Shown: one piece after another, positions 8,896 through 19,022 of the stretch
Numbering within the stretch: position 1 is the stretch's first letter
Layout of the letters: each line of letters starts with the position of its first letter
Program-made: the position numbers and the translations under genes
Origin: Sporosarcina luteola
GTDB taxonomy: Bacteria; Bacillota; Bacilli; Bacillales_A; Planococcaceae
DNA length: 64,000 nt
Direction: 5' to 3'
Assembly (NCBI GenBank): GCA_014204635.1
Contig: JACHLS010000007.1
Span: forward strand, 180,475-244,474
The notes under the pieces: generated by a model
What the model was told of the DNA's origin: nothing
The model's database searches: none
The model's input: the letters and a program-made list of their open reading frames with translations, nothing else

Positions 8896-8994
8896 GTATT
8901 GTTCCTCCTAATGAATGTCAAAATTGTTCCGTTTTCTCTATCCCTAAACACAAATAAACTTTCCGGGGCTTATTGTGGGGTTATTGAAATACCA
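8896..8994 (-). ncRNA. Candidate L13 leader (autoregulatory 5' UTR of rplM)
   Basis: The 5' UTR between the rplM promoter and start codon can fold: CACAATAA near its beginning pairs with TTATTTGTG around a GCCCCGGAAAG loop, enclosed by ACCCC and GGG segments. Position and size fit the Firmicutes L13 leader family, in which L13 represses its own mRNA. Assignment rests on context and visible pairing, not on a covariance-model match. Confidence 0.5.
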
Positions 8995-9000
8995 TTTATC

Positions 9001-9029
9001 ATCTTATAATGTTTACCACTTTAAGTCAA
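9001..9029 (-). promoter_or_regulatory. Sigma-A-like promoter of rplM-rpsI
   Basis: Minus strand: TTGACT (-35, 9024-9029) followed by TAAGAT at 17 bp or TATAAG at 15 bp (-10, 9001-9008). It lies in the truA-rplM gap, about 100 bp upstream of rplM. Confidence 0.65.
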
Positions 9030-9061
9030 GCATTTTTGTGAAAACACCAGGAAAAGTTGGC

Positions 9062-9808
9062 TCACTTGTCATATGTCACGTTAACAAGGTACAAACCGTG
9101 GGCTGGCGCGGTTTTCCCTGCCTTTTTCCGGTCTTTCGCCTCCAAGATCGTCTGGATGTCGGCTGGCTCGTTCCAGCCGATTCCGACAGCGAGCAGCATC
9201 CCTGCGATCGTTCTCACCATATTGTATAAAAATCCGTCGCCTTCCACAGTCATGATCAATTCCTCGCCCCGCTCTTCAAGGGTCAGCATACGAATCGTCC
9301 GCACTTTACTGGAGGTTGCTGTCTTGGAAGAGCAAAAGCTTGTAAAGTCATGGGTCCCCATGAAATGGTTCGCTGCATCACGCATCAGGCCGATGTCCGG
9401 TTCCCATTTCCCTAAATGAACGGAATAATTCCGTTCAAATGGGCTATGCACTACACTTTTGGACCACTTGAACATATAGGTCTTACCGGTAGCCGAATAA
9501 CGCGCATGGAAATTTTCATCGACGAATTCCACCAACTCTGCCCGGATGTCTTTCGGAAAATACACATTGAGCGCCATTTGCCACCGTTCCAGTGATAAAT
9601 CGAGCGGCGTGTCGTAATGAATGACTTGTCCAAGCGCATGTACGCCTGCATCCGTCCGCCCGCTCGCGACTGAAAAGATGGAAGAATCCTTATGGAGCTT
9701 CCGAAGTGCTTTATCGATTTCGGATTGCACCGTGCGCATCTTCGGCTGGAATTGATAGCCGGCAAAATTCGTTCCATCGTAGGAAATGACAGCTTTGACT
9801 CGTCTCAT
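9062..9808 (-). CDS. truA: tRNA pseudouridine(38-40) synthase TruA
   Basis: 248 residues. Modifies U38-U40 in the anticodon stem-loop of tRNAs. SGRTDAGVHALGQ carries the catalytic Asp 53; FSARYSATGKTY-like NFHARYSATGKTY and FLYNMVRTIAG are further TruA signatures. The ATG at 9808 is preceded by AGGAGGG, which overlaps the last codons of ecfT, so the longer frame to 9844 is rejected. It is last in the ecfA1-ecfA2-ecfT-truA unit, the usual Bacillales arrangement. Confidence 0.96.
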   Translation of the reverse strand: MRRVKAVISYDGTNFAGYQFQPKMRTVQSEIDKALRKLHKDSSIFSVASGRTDAGVHALGQVIHYDTPLDLSLERWQMALNVYFPKDIRAELVEFVDENFHARYSATGKTYMFKWSKSVVHSPFERNYSVHLGKWEPDIGLMRDAANHFMGTHDFTSFCSSKTATSSKVRTIRMLTLEERGEELIMTVEGDGFLYNMVRTIAGMLLAVGIGWNEPADIQTILEAKDRKKAGKTAPAHGLYLVNVTYDK

Positions 9809-9818
9809 TCTATCCCTC

Positions 9819-10616
9819 CTAGCTCCGAAGCCACAGTAATGCAATCAGCAATAAGCCAAAGATGACTAATGCGATCGTATCACGCCATTGCCAATCCAAT
9901 TGACGGTACCTCGTGCGTCCCTCGCCTCCGCGGTATCCTCGGACTTCCATGGCGATAGCTAAATCCTCCGCCCGTTTAAAGGCACTAACAAACAAAGGGA
10001 CCAGCAACGGTACAACCGCCTTGATTCGCTCTTTCAGAGATCCTGTCGTTAAGTCAGAACCCCGAGCAAGCTGGGCTTTCATAATTTTATCCGTCTCGTC
10101 CATTAAGGTTGGGATGAACCTTAGAGAAATGGACATCATTAATGCCAGTTCATGGACAGGAAGCTTCAGCTTTTTCAATGGATTCAGCAACGTCTCCATC
10201 CCGTCTGTTATGGAAATAGGTGATGTCGTCAATGTTAAAATCGTTGTCATCAAGACGAGTACGAGAAAACGGATGGAAATATAAATACCCTGGCGCAGCC
10301 CTTCCTCATAAATCCGAATAAACTTCCATTCAAACAGGATTGGCCCTTCTTTTGTGAAAATGAAATGCATCAATAGTGTAAAAGCGACGAGGAATAAAAT
10401 CGGCTTCAAGCCATTAAATAAAAAGTATAACCGGATTCTTGCCGTCAAGATTGTCAGAAGCGTAAACGCCAGCAATACTGCATATGTAGCTGTATTATTC
10501 GCGAAGAAGACAGCCACGATAAACAGAAAGACAAAAATCAACTTCGAACGGGGGTCCAACCGATGGACAAAAGAGTGGCCCGGAATATAGCGGCCAAATA
10601 TCATTTTCTCCATCAT
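9819..10616 (-). CDS. ecfT: ECF transporter transmembrane subunit EcfT
   Basis: 265 residues with about five or six hydrophobic helices. Two Ala-Arg-Gly-type coupling motifs typical of EcfT are visible: AQLARGSDL around residue 180 and AMEVRGYRGG around residue 222. EcfT couples the two ATPases to exchangeable substrate-binding S-components for vitamins. The start overlaps the end of ecfA2 by 4 bp, implying translational coupling. BioY, an S-component, is encoded at 62.9-63.6 kb in this window and is a likely client. Confidence 0.95.
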   Translation of the reverse strand: MMEKMIFGRYIPGHSFVHRLDPRSKLIFVFLFIVAVFFANNTATYAVLLAFTLLTILTARIRLYFLFNGLKPILFLVAFTLLMHFIFTKEGPILFEWKFIRIYEEGLRQGIYISIRFLVLVLMTTILTLTTSPISITDGMETLLNPLKKLKLPVHELALMMSISLRFIPTLMDETDKIMKAQLARGSDLTTGSLKERIKAVVPLLVPLFVSAFKRAEDLAIAMEVRGYRGGEGRTRYRQLDWQWRDTIALVIFGLLLIALLWLRS

Positions 10617-11485
10617 TTCCGGCCACCTGCTTCCTTCAAGACAACGGCCATCTCTTTTGCGAGCTGTTCCTCCGTCAATGCAAGTTGTCCGAGCGGTTTC
10701 CCAGTCAAAGTTTCGAAATCACGTTGGAATCGAACGGAACGCGGAATCCCTAACCGATAGGAAGCCAGTTCTTCCGCCTTTCCAAAAACATCTTCCGGCG
10801 TGCCCGACAGGACGGACGTTCCATCATGCATGACGAGAACTTGATCGGCATATCTCGCCGCATCTTCCATACTATGTGTGACGAGGATAGTTGTCAGGTT
10901 CTCCTCCTCATGTAAACGATGGAACAATTCCATGATCTCTTTTCTGCCTCGCGGATCGAGTCCCGCTGTCGGTTCATCCAAAATGAGAACAGACGGATTA
11001 AATGCAAGGACTCCTGCAATAGCTACCCTTCGCATTTGTCCACCGGAGAGGTCAAAGGGCGACTTTTGTGCGATATCCGGCGGCAAGCCGAGAAGCTCGA
11101 TCAATTCATGCGCCCTGCTCCTCGCCTCCTCTTCCGGAATGCCAAAATTCATTGGTCCGAACATGATATCCTTCTCAACCGTTTCTTCAAACAGCTGGTG
11201 TTCTGGAAATTGAAAGACGATGCCTACATGCTTTCTGACATCCTTCAAGGCCTTTCCTTTCGTATCGGATGTAATGAGGGTCGAACCAATGCGCACAGAG
11301 CCTTCTGAAGGCTTCAGAAGCCCATTTAAATGCAATAACAGTGTCGACTTGCCTGAGCCAGTATGGCCGATGATGGCAGTATAGGAGCCTGATGGGATGG
11401 TCGCATTGACGTCACGCAATGCGCGTTTTTCGAAAGGCGAGTCCTTCGCATATAAATAGCCTACTTGTTGAAGTACGATGTCCAT
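10613..11485 (-). CDS. ecfA2: ECF transporter ATPase EcfA2
   Basis: 290 residues. Walker A GHTGSGKST at 40-48, Q-loop FQFPEHQLFE around 91-100, ABC signature LSGGQ at 146-150, Walker B VLILDEPTAGLDP from about 166, and the switch His in LVTHSMEDAA. The FPEHQLF Q-loop is characteristic of EcfA2. It partners EcfA1 as a heterodimeric motor of group II ECF vitamin/cofactor importers. It overlaps the ecfA1 end by 25 bp and the ecfT start by 4 bp. Confidence 0.95.
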   Translation of the reverse strand: MDIVLQQVGYLYAKDSPFEKRALRDVNATIPSGSYTAIIGHTGSGKSTLLLHLNGLLKPSEGSVRIGSTLITSDTKGKALKDVRKHVGIVFQFPEHQLFEETVEKDIMFGPMNFGIPEEEARSRAHELIELLGLPPDIAQKSPFDLSGGQMRRVAIAGVLAFNPSVLILDEPTAGLDPRGRKEIMELFHRLHEEENLTTILVTHSMEDAARYADQVLVMHDGTSVLSGTPEDVFGKAEELASYRLGIPRSVRFQRDFETLTGKPLGQLALTEEQLAKEMAVVLKEAGGRK

Positions 11486-12309
11486 AGTTCATTCACCAAC
11501 TCTTCTTCTGACATATGGTTTCCATTCAATTCAATGCCCTCTTTTTGAAGAGAATCGGACAGTTTCATGGAAAACGGCAAATCAAGGCCAATCGCTTCCA
11601 GCTCGTCTCCTCTTTCAAAAATCTGTGCAGGTGACCCAATGGCAAGCACCTTTCCTTGATTCATCACGATGACACGGTCGGCTAGAAGGACTTCCTCCAA
11701 ATCATGCGTAATGGAGAGTACCGTCAAGCCGGTTTGCCGCTTTAGCTCCTCCACCACCCGGATGACTTCATCCCGGCCTTGGGGATCCAACATGGAGGTC
11801 GCCTCATCCAAAATCAGCAGCTCAGGCTCCAGAGCAAGCGCCCCTGCAATGGCAACGCGCTGCTTTTGGCCGCCGGATAAGTGATGCGGTTCATGATCGA
11901 GGAAAGACTCCATCTTCACTTGAGCCAAAGCCGCATGCACTCGCGGGACCATCTTCTCAAAAGGCACTCCATTGTTCTCCAATGCAAACGCAACATCATC
12001 CTGGACGGTCGAACCGACAAACTGATTGTCGGGATTTTGAAAGACAATGCCCATTCGTGAACGGATATTCCAAAGATTCTCTTCACCTAATTCCTCCAAG
12101 AAAACGCGGATGGTTCCCTCATTCGGAAACAAGAGACCAATGATTAATTTGGCTAATGTCGATTTACCAGAACCGTTATGGCCCACGATCGCGATCCATT
12201 CACCTTCCCGGATCGTAAATGAAATATCCTCCAATGCTTTCCTGCTTTCCTGCACATCCTCCGATGCATATGTGAATGAAACATGTTCCAACGAAAGGAT
12301 CTCTTTCAA
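11461..12309 (-). CDS. ecfA1: ECF transporter ATPase EcfA1
   Basis: About 282 residues from a proposed TTG start at 12309 (LKEILSLEHVSFTY), chosen because GGGGTGG lies 5 bases upstream and family members start a few residues before this motif. The frame is open further, with ATG at 12333 and 12345, but neither has an SD. Walker A is GHNGSGKST, the Q-loop FQNPDNQFVG is typical of EcfA1, then LSGGQKQRVAIAGALA, Walker B LLILDEATSMLDP (ATSMLD is an EcfA1 hallmark) and SITHDLEEV. It is first in the ecfA1-ecfA2-ecfT-truA unit. The upstream region holds an attenuator-like element and a structured block that separates it from rplQ. Confidence 0.93.
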   Translation of the reverse strand: MKEILSLEHVSFTYASEDVQESRKALEDISFTIREGEWIAIVGHNGSGKSTLAKLIIGLLFPNEGTIRVFLEELGEENLWNIRSRMGIVFQNPDNQFVGSTVQDDVAFALENNGVPFEKMVPRVHAALAQVKMESFLDHEPHHLSGGQKQRVAIAGALALEPELLILDEATSMLDPQGRDEVIRVVEELKRQTGLTVLSITHDLEEVLLADRVIVMNQGKVLAIGSPAQIFERGDELEAIGLDLPFSMKLSDSLQKEGIELNGNHMSEEELVNELWTSYFNK

Positions 12310-12357
12310 TTCGACCACCCCAGACTGAATCATTATGTATCTCATGGCACATCAAAT

Positions 12358-12479
12358 ACGTGAAGGGTTCTCCCCTACTCTCGTGACTTGCTTGGCAAAA
12401 CTGGCATTGACGGGCTGTTACGGCCTCCACCCTTCCTCTCCCTAGGTGGGGGTCTTACAGCCAGTGAATGCTGGTTCAA
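12358..12479 (+). mobile_element. Candidate IS200/IS605 right-end / omegaRNA-like remnant
   Basis: A non-coding, GC-rich, heavily folded block. On the plus strand CCTCCACC (12424-12431) pairs with GGTGGGGG (12445-12452); outside it GGCTGT (12413-12418) pairs with ACAGCC (12457-12462); ACTGGC (12400-12405) is a competing partner for GCCAGT (12460-12465). A small CCAG/CTGG hairpin then ends directly at TTCAA (12475-12479). Subterminal hairpins followed by a TCAA-type cleavage site and overlapping a TnpB guide-RNA scaffold are how IS200/IS605 right ends look. No tnpA or tnpB is present beside it, so it would be an orphan remnant or miniature element. The assignment is by structural analogy. Confidence 0.35.
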
Positions 12480-12493
12480 ATGCAAAAGAAAAT

Positions 12494-12600
12494 AAAAAAA
12501 GCGCGCACCTCATCCGAAGAAATGCGCTCATATCTATAACTGACTCCGGGTGCTCAATCCGAATCAGCGGATGAGGTACGTAGAGCTAGACCAATGGAGG
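12494..12600 (-). promoter_or_regulatory. Attenuator/riboswitch-like leader upstream of ecfA1
   Basis: On the minus strand ACCTCATCCG (12577-12568) is perfectly complementary to CGGATGAGGT (12516-12507). The latter is also inside a terminator hairpin, GCGCA (12527-12523) paired with TGCGC (12507-12503), followed by TTTTTTT. ATCCG within the first segment can instead pair with CGGAT at 12561-12557. These mutually exclusive pairings are the layout of a transcription attenuator. The T-box consensus is absent and I recognise no known riboswitch aptamer. It precedes ecfA1-ecfA2-ecfT-truA. Confidence 0.5.
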
Positions 12601-12656
12601 AACGATACCTGCCATCAATCGTAACACTCAGCTTTTCATATTGTCGTATAAATTAT

Positions 12657-12698
12657 TGTAAAAGAAGGGTGTGGCTATGCGTATGCCAGACACACCCT
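12657..12698 (-). terminator. Terminator after rplQ
   Basis: Minus strand: AGGGTGTG-TCT-GGC, loop, GCC-ACACCCT, then TTCTTTT. It ends the alpha operon about 55 bp past the rplQ stop, so ecfA1 expression would need read-through or its own promoter. Confidence 0.75.
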
Positions 12699-12750
12699 CC
12701 TCAGATTCCAAGCAGTTTCGGTCAGCATACATGCCAGCCGTCTTTTTGGA

Positions 12751-13131
12751 TTAAACTAATTCGATAACTACTACAGGTGCTCCATCGCCACGGCGAGGTC
12801 CCATTTTCATGATGCGTGTGTAACCACCTTGACGATCTGCATAGCGTGGCGCCACTGTATCAAACAATTTTTGCAATGCGAAAGTCTTTTGCTCTTTGCC
12901 CTCTTCGTCTTCAGTTACAATCACTTCACGACGGATGAACTCAGCAGCCTGACGGCGCGCATGCAAGTCTCCACGTTTACCAAGAGTGATCATTTTTTCG
13001 ACGACGGATCGCAATTCTTTTGCGCGCGCTTCAGTCGTTTGGATACGCTCATGAATAATGAGGTCTGTCGCTAAGTCGCGTAGCATCGCTTTACGTTGTG
13101 AACTTGTGCGTCCAAGTTTTCTGTATGCCAT
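12751..13131 (-). CDS. rplQ: 50S ribosomal protein L17
   Basis: 126 residues with [20 protein letters not shown], an invariant start, and [18 protein letters not shown] near the end; the usual acidic insert found in Bacillales ([12 protein letters not shown]) is present. It sits near the polypeptide exit tunnel. It is the last gene of the alpha operon, 27 bp after rpoA, followed by a terminator. Confidence 0.97.
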   Translation of the reverse strand: MAYRKLGRTSSQRKAMLRDLATDLIIHERIQTTEARAKELRSVVEKMITLGKRGDLHARRQAAEFIRREVIVTEDEEGKEQKTFALQKLFDTVAPRYADRQGGYTRIMKMGPRRGDGAPVVVIELV

Positions 13132-13158
13132 AGAAGTTTCCCTCCCTCAATTTATTTC

Positions 13159-14103
13159 TTAATCTTCCGAGCGTAACCCAAGGTTCAACTCGTCCAATTT
13201 CGCCTTCACTTCTTCAAGTGATTTACGGCCAAGATTCCGTACTTTCATCATTTCGTCCTCTGACTTGTTGGCAAGTTCTAGGACTGTGTTGATGCCTGCA
13301 CGTTTTAGGCAGTTATAAGAACGAACGGAAAGGTCAAGTTCTTCAATTGTCATTTCAAGTACTTTTTCTTTCTGATCTTCTTCTTTTTCTACCATAATTT
13401 CAGCAGATTGTGCCTCGTCGGTCATGCCGACAAAAATGTTCAGATGCTCCGTCAGGATTTTTGCTCCGAGCGAAACAGCTTCTTTCGGACCGATGCTGCC
13501 ATCTGTCCAAATATCAAACGTCAACTTGTCAAAGTTCGTGCTTTGACCGACCCGTGTATTTTCAACTTGGAAATTGACGCGTGAAACTGGAGTGTAAATA
13601 GAGTCAATCGGAATAACACCAATCGCAAGATCCTCACGTTTGTTCTGATCAGAAGGCGCATAGCCACGTCCACGGACAGCATACATACGCATGCGAAGAT
13701 GACCGTTTTTGCCAAGCGTCGCGATATGAAGATCAGGGTTCAGCACTTCGACATCACTGTCGTGAGTAATATCGGCTGCTGTTACAACTCCTTCACCTTT
13801 CACATCTATTTCAATCACTTTCTCATCATCTGAGTAGATTTTGAGAGCAAGCTTCTTCACGTTCAAAATAATTGTTGCTACGTCTTCGACGACACCTTCA
13901 ATTGTAGAGAATTCATGAAGAACCCCGTCGATCTGAATAGATGTTACGGCAGCTCCTGGCAATGAAGAAAGAAGCACACGGCGCAAGGAATTCCCTAACG
14001 TATTTCCGTATCCACGCTCCAATGGTTCAATAATAAACTTACCGAACTTGGAATCTTCGCTGATCATAACTGTTTCAATCTTCGGTTTCTCAATCTCGAT
14101 CAT
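13159..14103 (-). CDS. rpoA: RNA polymerase alpha subunit
   Basis: 314 residues, as in B. subtilis. The N-terminal dimerisation domain (to about 230) has [20 protein letters not shown]; the C-terminal DNA/activator-binding domain (from about 245) has [19 protein letters not shown] and [15 protein letters not shown]. An acidic linker ([11 protein letters not shown]) joins them. It lies between rpsK and rplQ in the conserved alpha operon. Confidence 0.98.
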   Translation of the reverse strand: MIEIEKPKIETVMISEDSKFGKFIIEPLERGYGNTLGNSLRRVLLSSLPGAAVTSIQIDGVLHEFSTIEGVVEDVATIILNVKKLALKIYSDDEKVIEIDVKGEGVVTAADITHDSDVEVLNPDLHIATLGKNGHLRMRMYAVRGRGYAPSDQNKREDLAIGVIPIDSIYTPVSRVNFQVENTRVGQSTNFDKLTFDIWTDGSIGPKEAVSLGAKILTEHLNIFVGMTDEAQSAEIMVEKEEDQKEKVLEMTIEELDLSVRSYNCLKRAGINTVLELANKSEDEMMKVRNLGRKSLEEVKAKLDELNLGLRSED

Positions 14104-14183
14104 TCATTTACCCTCCTTCAAAACGTCTAGTATATAGGCCGTTCCATATTGAAATCGATTCGTATAGACAACAAATTGCAATC

Positions 14184-14212
14184 ACACAATTCATTTTTGC
14201 CAAAAATTGTGT
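14184..14212 (-). other. Inverted repeat in the rpsK-rpoA gap
   Basis: ACACAATT (14184-14191) and AATTGTGT (14205-14212) can form an 8-bp hairpin in the 135-bp gap after rpsK. The minus strand has no U-run afterwards; a role in mRNA processing or stability between S11 and alpha is possible but unproven. Confidence 0.35.
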
Positions 14213-14238
14213 TTCTCAATCAATTGGAGAACAAACCT

Positions 14239-15017
<779 letters not shown>

Positions 15018-15041
15018 ATAGAGTGTGCACCTCCCTTTGTA

Positions 15042-15170
<129 letters not shown>

Positions 15171-15193
15171 TCAATATTCCGGAGTTGCAAAAG

Positions 15194-15412
15194 TTATTTG
15201 AAACGGTATGTGATACGACCGCGTGTTAAATCGTAAGGCGAAAGTTCCAATGTCACTTTGTCGCCTGGCAGGATGCGGATAAAGTGCATACGGATCTTGC
15301 CTGATACATGTGCAAGAATCGTATGGCCATTTTCCAATTCTACCTTGAACATCGCGTTCGGCAACGTTTCGACTACGGTTCCTTCAACTTCAATTACGTC
15401 GTCCTTCGCCAT
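15194..15412 (-). CDS. infA: Translation initiation factor IF-1
   Basis: 72 residues from [11 protein letters not shown] to RITYRFK, an S1/OB-fold protein that occupies the ribosomal A site during initiation. The start at 15412 has GAAGGGAG upstream; the longer frame to 15454 is rejected on family length. Normally map and a KOW-domain gene lie just upstream; here the region up to adk is degenerate. Confidence 0.97.
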   Translation of the reverse strand: MAKDDVIEVEGTVVETLPNAMFKVELENGHTILAHVSGKIRMHFIRILPGDKVTLELSPYDLTRGRITYRFK

Positions 15413-15473
15413 CAATCCTGTCTCCCTTCTATATCCAATAAAGGTCCTAACCATCTAGCGGCAGCAGTCGCCT

Positions 15474-15829
15474 TCAAAGCTCCTTCAACATATGTCCGGA
15501 TTGCATGAGTGATGTTCGAAAGACGTCTGTCACATTTCGTTTCCCGTAAGTCAGTCCCCGACTATTGTTGTGGAATATCGCATCGGAATAGACACGACCG
15601 ACAGGATTGCCGTGGAGGAACCCAGAATTCGTTTTAGTCCTTTTCGACAAATACATTATAGCCACTTGCATGGCGAAATGCATTTGATTCGATCTGGTGC
15701 GAATCATCATCGGGCTCTTACCAGTTCCTATACCGGGCACCATATGCTTTTGCAGCTCGTTAATCGTACTTTCCGTGCAGCAAGTGCTGCCCATTACTGA
15801 AGGCGTGCATGAATTGTGCCCGGAAAGGA
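15474..15829 (-). pseudogene. Degenerate remnant in the map/KOW slot of the spc operon
   Basis: Between adk and infA most Bacillales carry map (methionine aminopeptidase) and often a KOW-domain RNA-binding protein gene. Here there is a 119-codon open frame beginning at a GTG overlapping the adk end, without intact domains. Short islands are suggestive: ELQKHMVPGIGT resembles the Map stretch ELKKHIKPGIST, and LHGNPVGRV resembles LVHGIPSxRV, at about the expected spacing; the C-terminal part (SRGLTYGK...LKEL) could equally be a decayed KOW/L14e-like tail. Composition (many Met, Thr, Asn, His) is unlike a ribosomal-operon gene. I call it a remnant; a real, fast-evolving small gene cannot be excluded. 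Confidence 0.45.
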
Positions 15830-16504
<675 letters not shown>

Positions 16505-16537
16505 TTACACCAATAGGGCCAGCCCTATACGGAATTT

Positions 16538-17830
16538 TTATTTCATGAAGCCTTTGTAATGCCGTTTCACGAGTTGGGACTCCAATTGCTTCATAGTCTC
16601 GAGTGCAACCCCGACGACGATGAGCAAGCTCGTTCCACCAATTTGAGCCGACTGTGGTAGGTTAGCCAGATTGATGAAGAAAATCGGCATGACTGCGACA
16701 ACCGCCAAGAAGAGAGAGCCGACGAATGTCAGTCTGTACAAAGTGCTAGTCAAGTATTTTTGTGTGTTTTGTCCTGGACGAATGCCCGGGATATAGGCCC
16801 CTTGCTTTTTCAAGTTGTCCGCCATATTTTCTGGATTCACTTGAATGAATGCATAGAAATAGGTGAACGCAAGGATCAATGCGACGTAAATAATCATTCC
16901 GACAGGATGCGTATAATCGAATGTCTGAGTAATGAACTTCGTTACGCTATTCTCTCCGAAAAATGCCGCCAATTGCTGTGGTGTGATGAAAAACGCCACG
17001 GCAAAGATGACTGGAATAACTCCCGCTGCATTCAACTTCAATGGCAAATGAGTTTGTTGGCCTGCTGTTGTTTGTGCACGGCCTGTAACTCGTTTTGCAT
17101 ACTGAATCGGAATTTTACGAAGCGCTTCTTGTACGTAAACGACACCTGCAATGATTGCAATAATGACAATCAATAACAGCACCATCGTTGCAATACGGAT
17201 GAATAGCAGGTCGCCCGCATCTTGAATTTGAGTGGCATATAGTTGGTTAACAGCGTTCGGGATACCCGCCGCAATTCCGGCAAAGATGATAATGGAAATC
17301 CCATTACCGACACCTTTTGCAGTAATCTGTTCACCTAGCCACAACAAGAAGGAAGTTCCTGCTGTCAGAACGATTGCAATGACAATGTAAGTTGAAATGC
17401 CTTCATCCTTAATTAGCGTACCGCCAAACATTTGGTTGAACCCGAATGACATCGCAATAGCTTGGATAAAAGCAAGAACAACAGTGAAATAACGTGTGAA
17501 CTGGGCAAGTTTCCGTCTGCCGACATCTCCTTGCTTCGCCCACTCCGTAAACTTAGGAACTACATCCATCTGCAATAATTGCACAATGATGGATGCCGTG
17601 ATGTAAGGCATGATTCCCATCGCAAAGATGGAGAACTTGGATAATGCCCCGCCACCAAATGTGTTTAAGAAACCGATAAATTGGTTATTGGTTGCTTGTA
17701 AAGCAGTCGCGTCAACGTTTGGCACCGGAATGAAGGTTCCGAGCCGGAAAACGATGAGTACGAGTAGTGTGAAAATGATTTTAGACCTGATATCTCTAAC
17801 GCGCATAAAGTTGGAGATTGTCTGAAACAT
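16538..17830 (-). CDS. secY: Protein translocase subunit SecY
   Basis: 430 residues with ten hydrophobic helices. Starts [21 protein letters not shown]; the plug and TM2 region has GGGALSKFSIFAMGIMPYI, and cytosolic loops carry AKRVTGRAQTTAGQQTHLPL and RPGQNTQKYL. It forms the membrane protein-conducting channel with SecE (44.4 kb) and SecG. The start codon overlaps the last base of the rplO stop codon, indicating translational coupling. Confidence 0.97.
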   Translation of the reverse strand: MFQTISNFMRVRDIRSKIIFTLLVLIVFRLGTFIPVPNVDATALQATNNQFIGFLNTFGGGALSKFSIFAMGIMPYITASIIVQLLQMDVVPKFTEWAKQGDVGRRKLAQFTRYFTVVLAFIQAIAMSFGFNQMFGGTLIKDEGISTYIVIAIVLTAGTSFLLWLGEQITAKGVGNGISIIIFAGIAAGIPNAVNQLYATQIQDAGDLLFIRIATMVLLLIVIIAIIAGVVYVQEALRKIPIQYAKRVTGRAQTTAGQQTHLPLKLNAAGVIPVIFAVAFFITPQQLAAFFGENSVTKFITQTFDYTHPVGMIIYVALILAFTYFYAFIQVNPENMADNLKKQGAYIPGIRPGQNTQKYLTSTLYRLTFVGSLFLAVVAVMPIFFINLANLPQSAQIGGTSLLIVVGVALETMKQLESQLVKRHYKGFMK

Positions 17831-18270
17831 TATACCACCTCGGCTTGCCCGCCCGCTTTCTCGATTGCTTCTTTAGCTGAAGCAGAGAATTTGTGAGCTT
17901 TGACAGTAATCTTTTTCTCAAGAGTCCCATTACCAAGAATCTTAATACCGGATTTTTCATTGCTCACAATTCCTGTTTCGATCAGCAATTCAGGCGTTAC
18001 TTCCGTGCCCTCCTCGAAACGGTTAAGAGTTTCAAGGTTAACGATCGCGTATTCCTTACGGTTGATGTTCGTAAATCCACGCTTAGGAAGACGTTGGAAA
18101 AGTGGAAGCTGTCCACCCTCGAATCCAAGACGAACGCCGCCGCCGGAACGAGCCTTTTGACCTTTGTGACCTTTACCGGAAGTCTTACCAGTACCGGAAC
18201 CGATACCACGTCCAATACGCTTACGTGATTTACGTGCGCCTTCGGCTGGTTTCATTTCGTGTAATTTCAT
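17830..18270 (-). CDS. rplO: 50S ribosomal protein L15
   Basis: 146 residues from [18 protein letters not shown]; the ATG at 18270 has AGGAGGT 10 bases upstream, whereas the GTG at 18282 overlaps that SD and is rejected. Contains the glycine-rich rRNA-binding segment [19 protein letters not shown] and [11 protein letters not shown]. Late 50S assembly protein, coupled to secY. Confidence 0.97.
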   Translation of the reverse strand: MKLHEMKPAEGARKSRKRIGRGIGSGTGKTSGKGHKGQKARSGGGVRLGFEGGQLPLFQRLPKRGFTNINRKEYAIVNLETLNRFEEGTEVTPELLIETGIVSNEKSGIKILGNGTLEKKITVKAHKFSASAKEAIEKAGGQAEVV

Positions 18271-18303
18271 CCTTATCGGCACCTCCTTATTCGAAAATGT
18301 GGA

Positions 18304-18486
18304 TTATTGTTCTTTTACTGTAACCAAGTGGCTGACTTTGTTGATCATGCCGCGGATTGCGACATTATCTTCATGTTCAACCGTTTGGTTCAATTTGCGT
18401 AGACCTAATGCTTCAACTGTTTTGCGTTGTGCCGGTTTCGCACCGATCACACTTTTAGTAAGGGTGATTTCAAGTTTGTTTGCCAT
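18304..18486 (-). CDS. rpmD: 50S ribosomal protein L30
   Basis: 60 residues: begins [20 protein letters not shown] and contains [18 protein letters not shown]. Standard bacterial L30 without extension, between rpsE and rplO. Confidence 0.97.
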   Translation of the reverse strand: MANKLEITLTKSVIGAKPAQRKTVEALGLRKLNQTVEHEDNVAIRGMINKVSHLVTVKEQ

Positions 18487-18499
18487 TGTATTTCCCCCC

Positions 18500-19000
18500 T
18501 CAACCTAACAGTTCTTCTACGGATTTGCCGCGCAATTTTGCAACGTCTTCTGCGCGTTTCAAGCTCTTCAGCCCTTCAATTGTTGCACGGACCATGTTGA
18601 TCGGTGTGCTAGAACCAAGAGATTTTGAAAGGATATCCGTGATTCCTGCTAGTTCTAGTACCGCACGGACTGGTCCTCCGGCGATAACTCCAGTACCAGG
18701 TGCTGCTGGTTTGATTAGGATCTGTCCAGCACCGAAACGTCCTAGTACTTCGTGTGGTGTAGTTCCTTGTACCATAGGCACTGCAATCAAGTTCTTTTTC
18801 GCATCTTCGATCGCCTTACGGATTGCGTCTGGAACCTCTTGTGCTTTACCAGTTCCGAAACCGACACGGCCGTTTTTATCTCCGACTACGACAAGTGCAG
18901 TAAAACGGAAACGACGTCCACCTTTAACCACTTTTGCTACACGGTTAATCGTAACTACGCGTTCTTCGAATTCACTTTTAATCTGATCATTACGACGCAT
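18500..19000 (-). CDS. rpsE: 30S ribosomal protein S5
   Basis: 166 residues. Double-stranded-RNA-binding-type N-domain with [20 protein letters not shown] and the loop [20 protein letters not shown], whose mutations elsewhere affect accuracy and spectinomycin response; the loop is wild type here. C-domain [21 protein letters not shown] is complete. 14 bp before rpmD. Confidence 0.97.
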   Translation of the reverse strand: MRRNDQIKSEFEERVVTINRVAKVVKGGRRFRFTALVVVGDKNGRVGFGTGKAQEVPDAIRKAIEDAKKNLIAVPMVQGTTPHEVLGRFGAGQILIKPAAPGTGVIAGGPVRAVLELAGITDILSKSLGSSTPINMVRATIEGLKSLKRAEDVAKLRGKSVEELLG

Positions 19001-19022
19001 GAAATATGTCCCTCCTTCTTAA

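Noticed and set aside
12494..12600. T-box leader for ecfA1
   Set aside because: The conserved GGTGGNACCGCG-type sequence is absent, unlike the true T-box at 49.6 kb.
18480..18986. 168-codon plus-strand frame opposite rpsE
   Set aside because: Shadow of a conserved ribosomal gene; sequence is a Ser/Pro-rich antisense translation.
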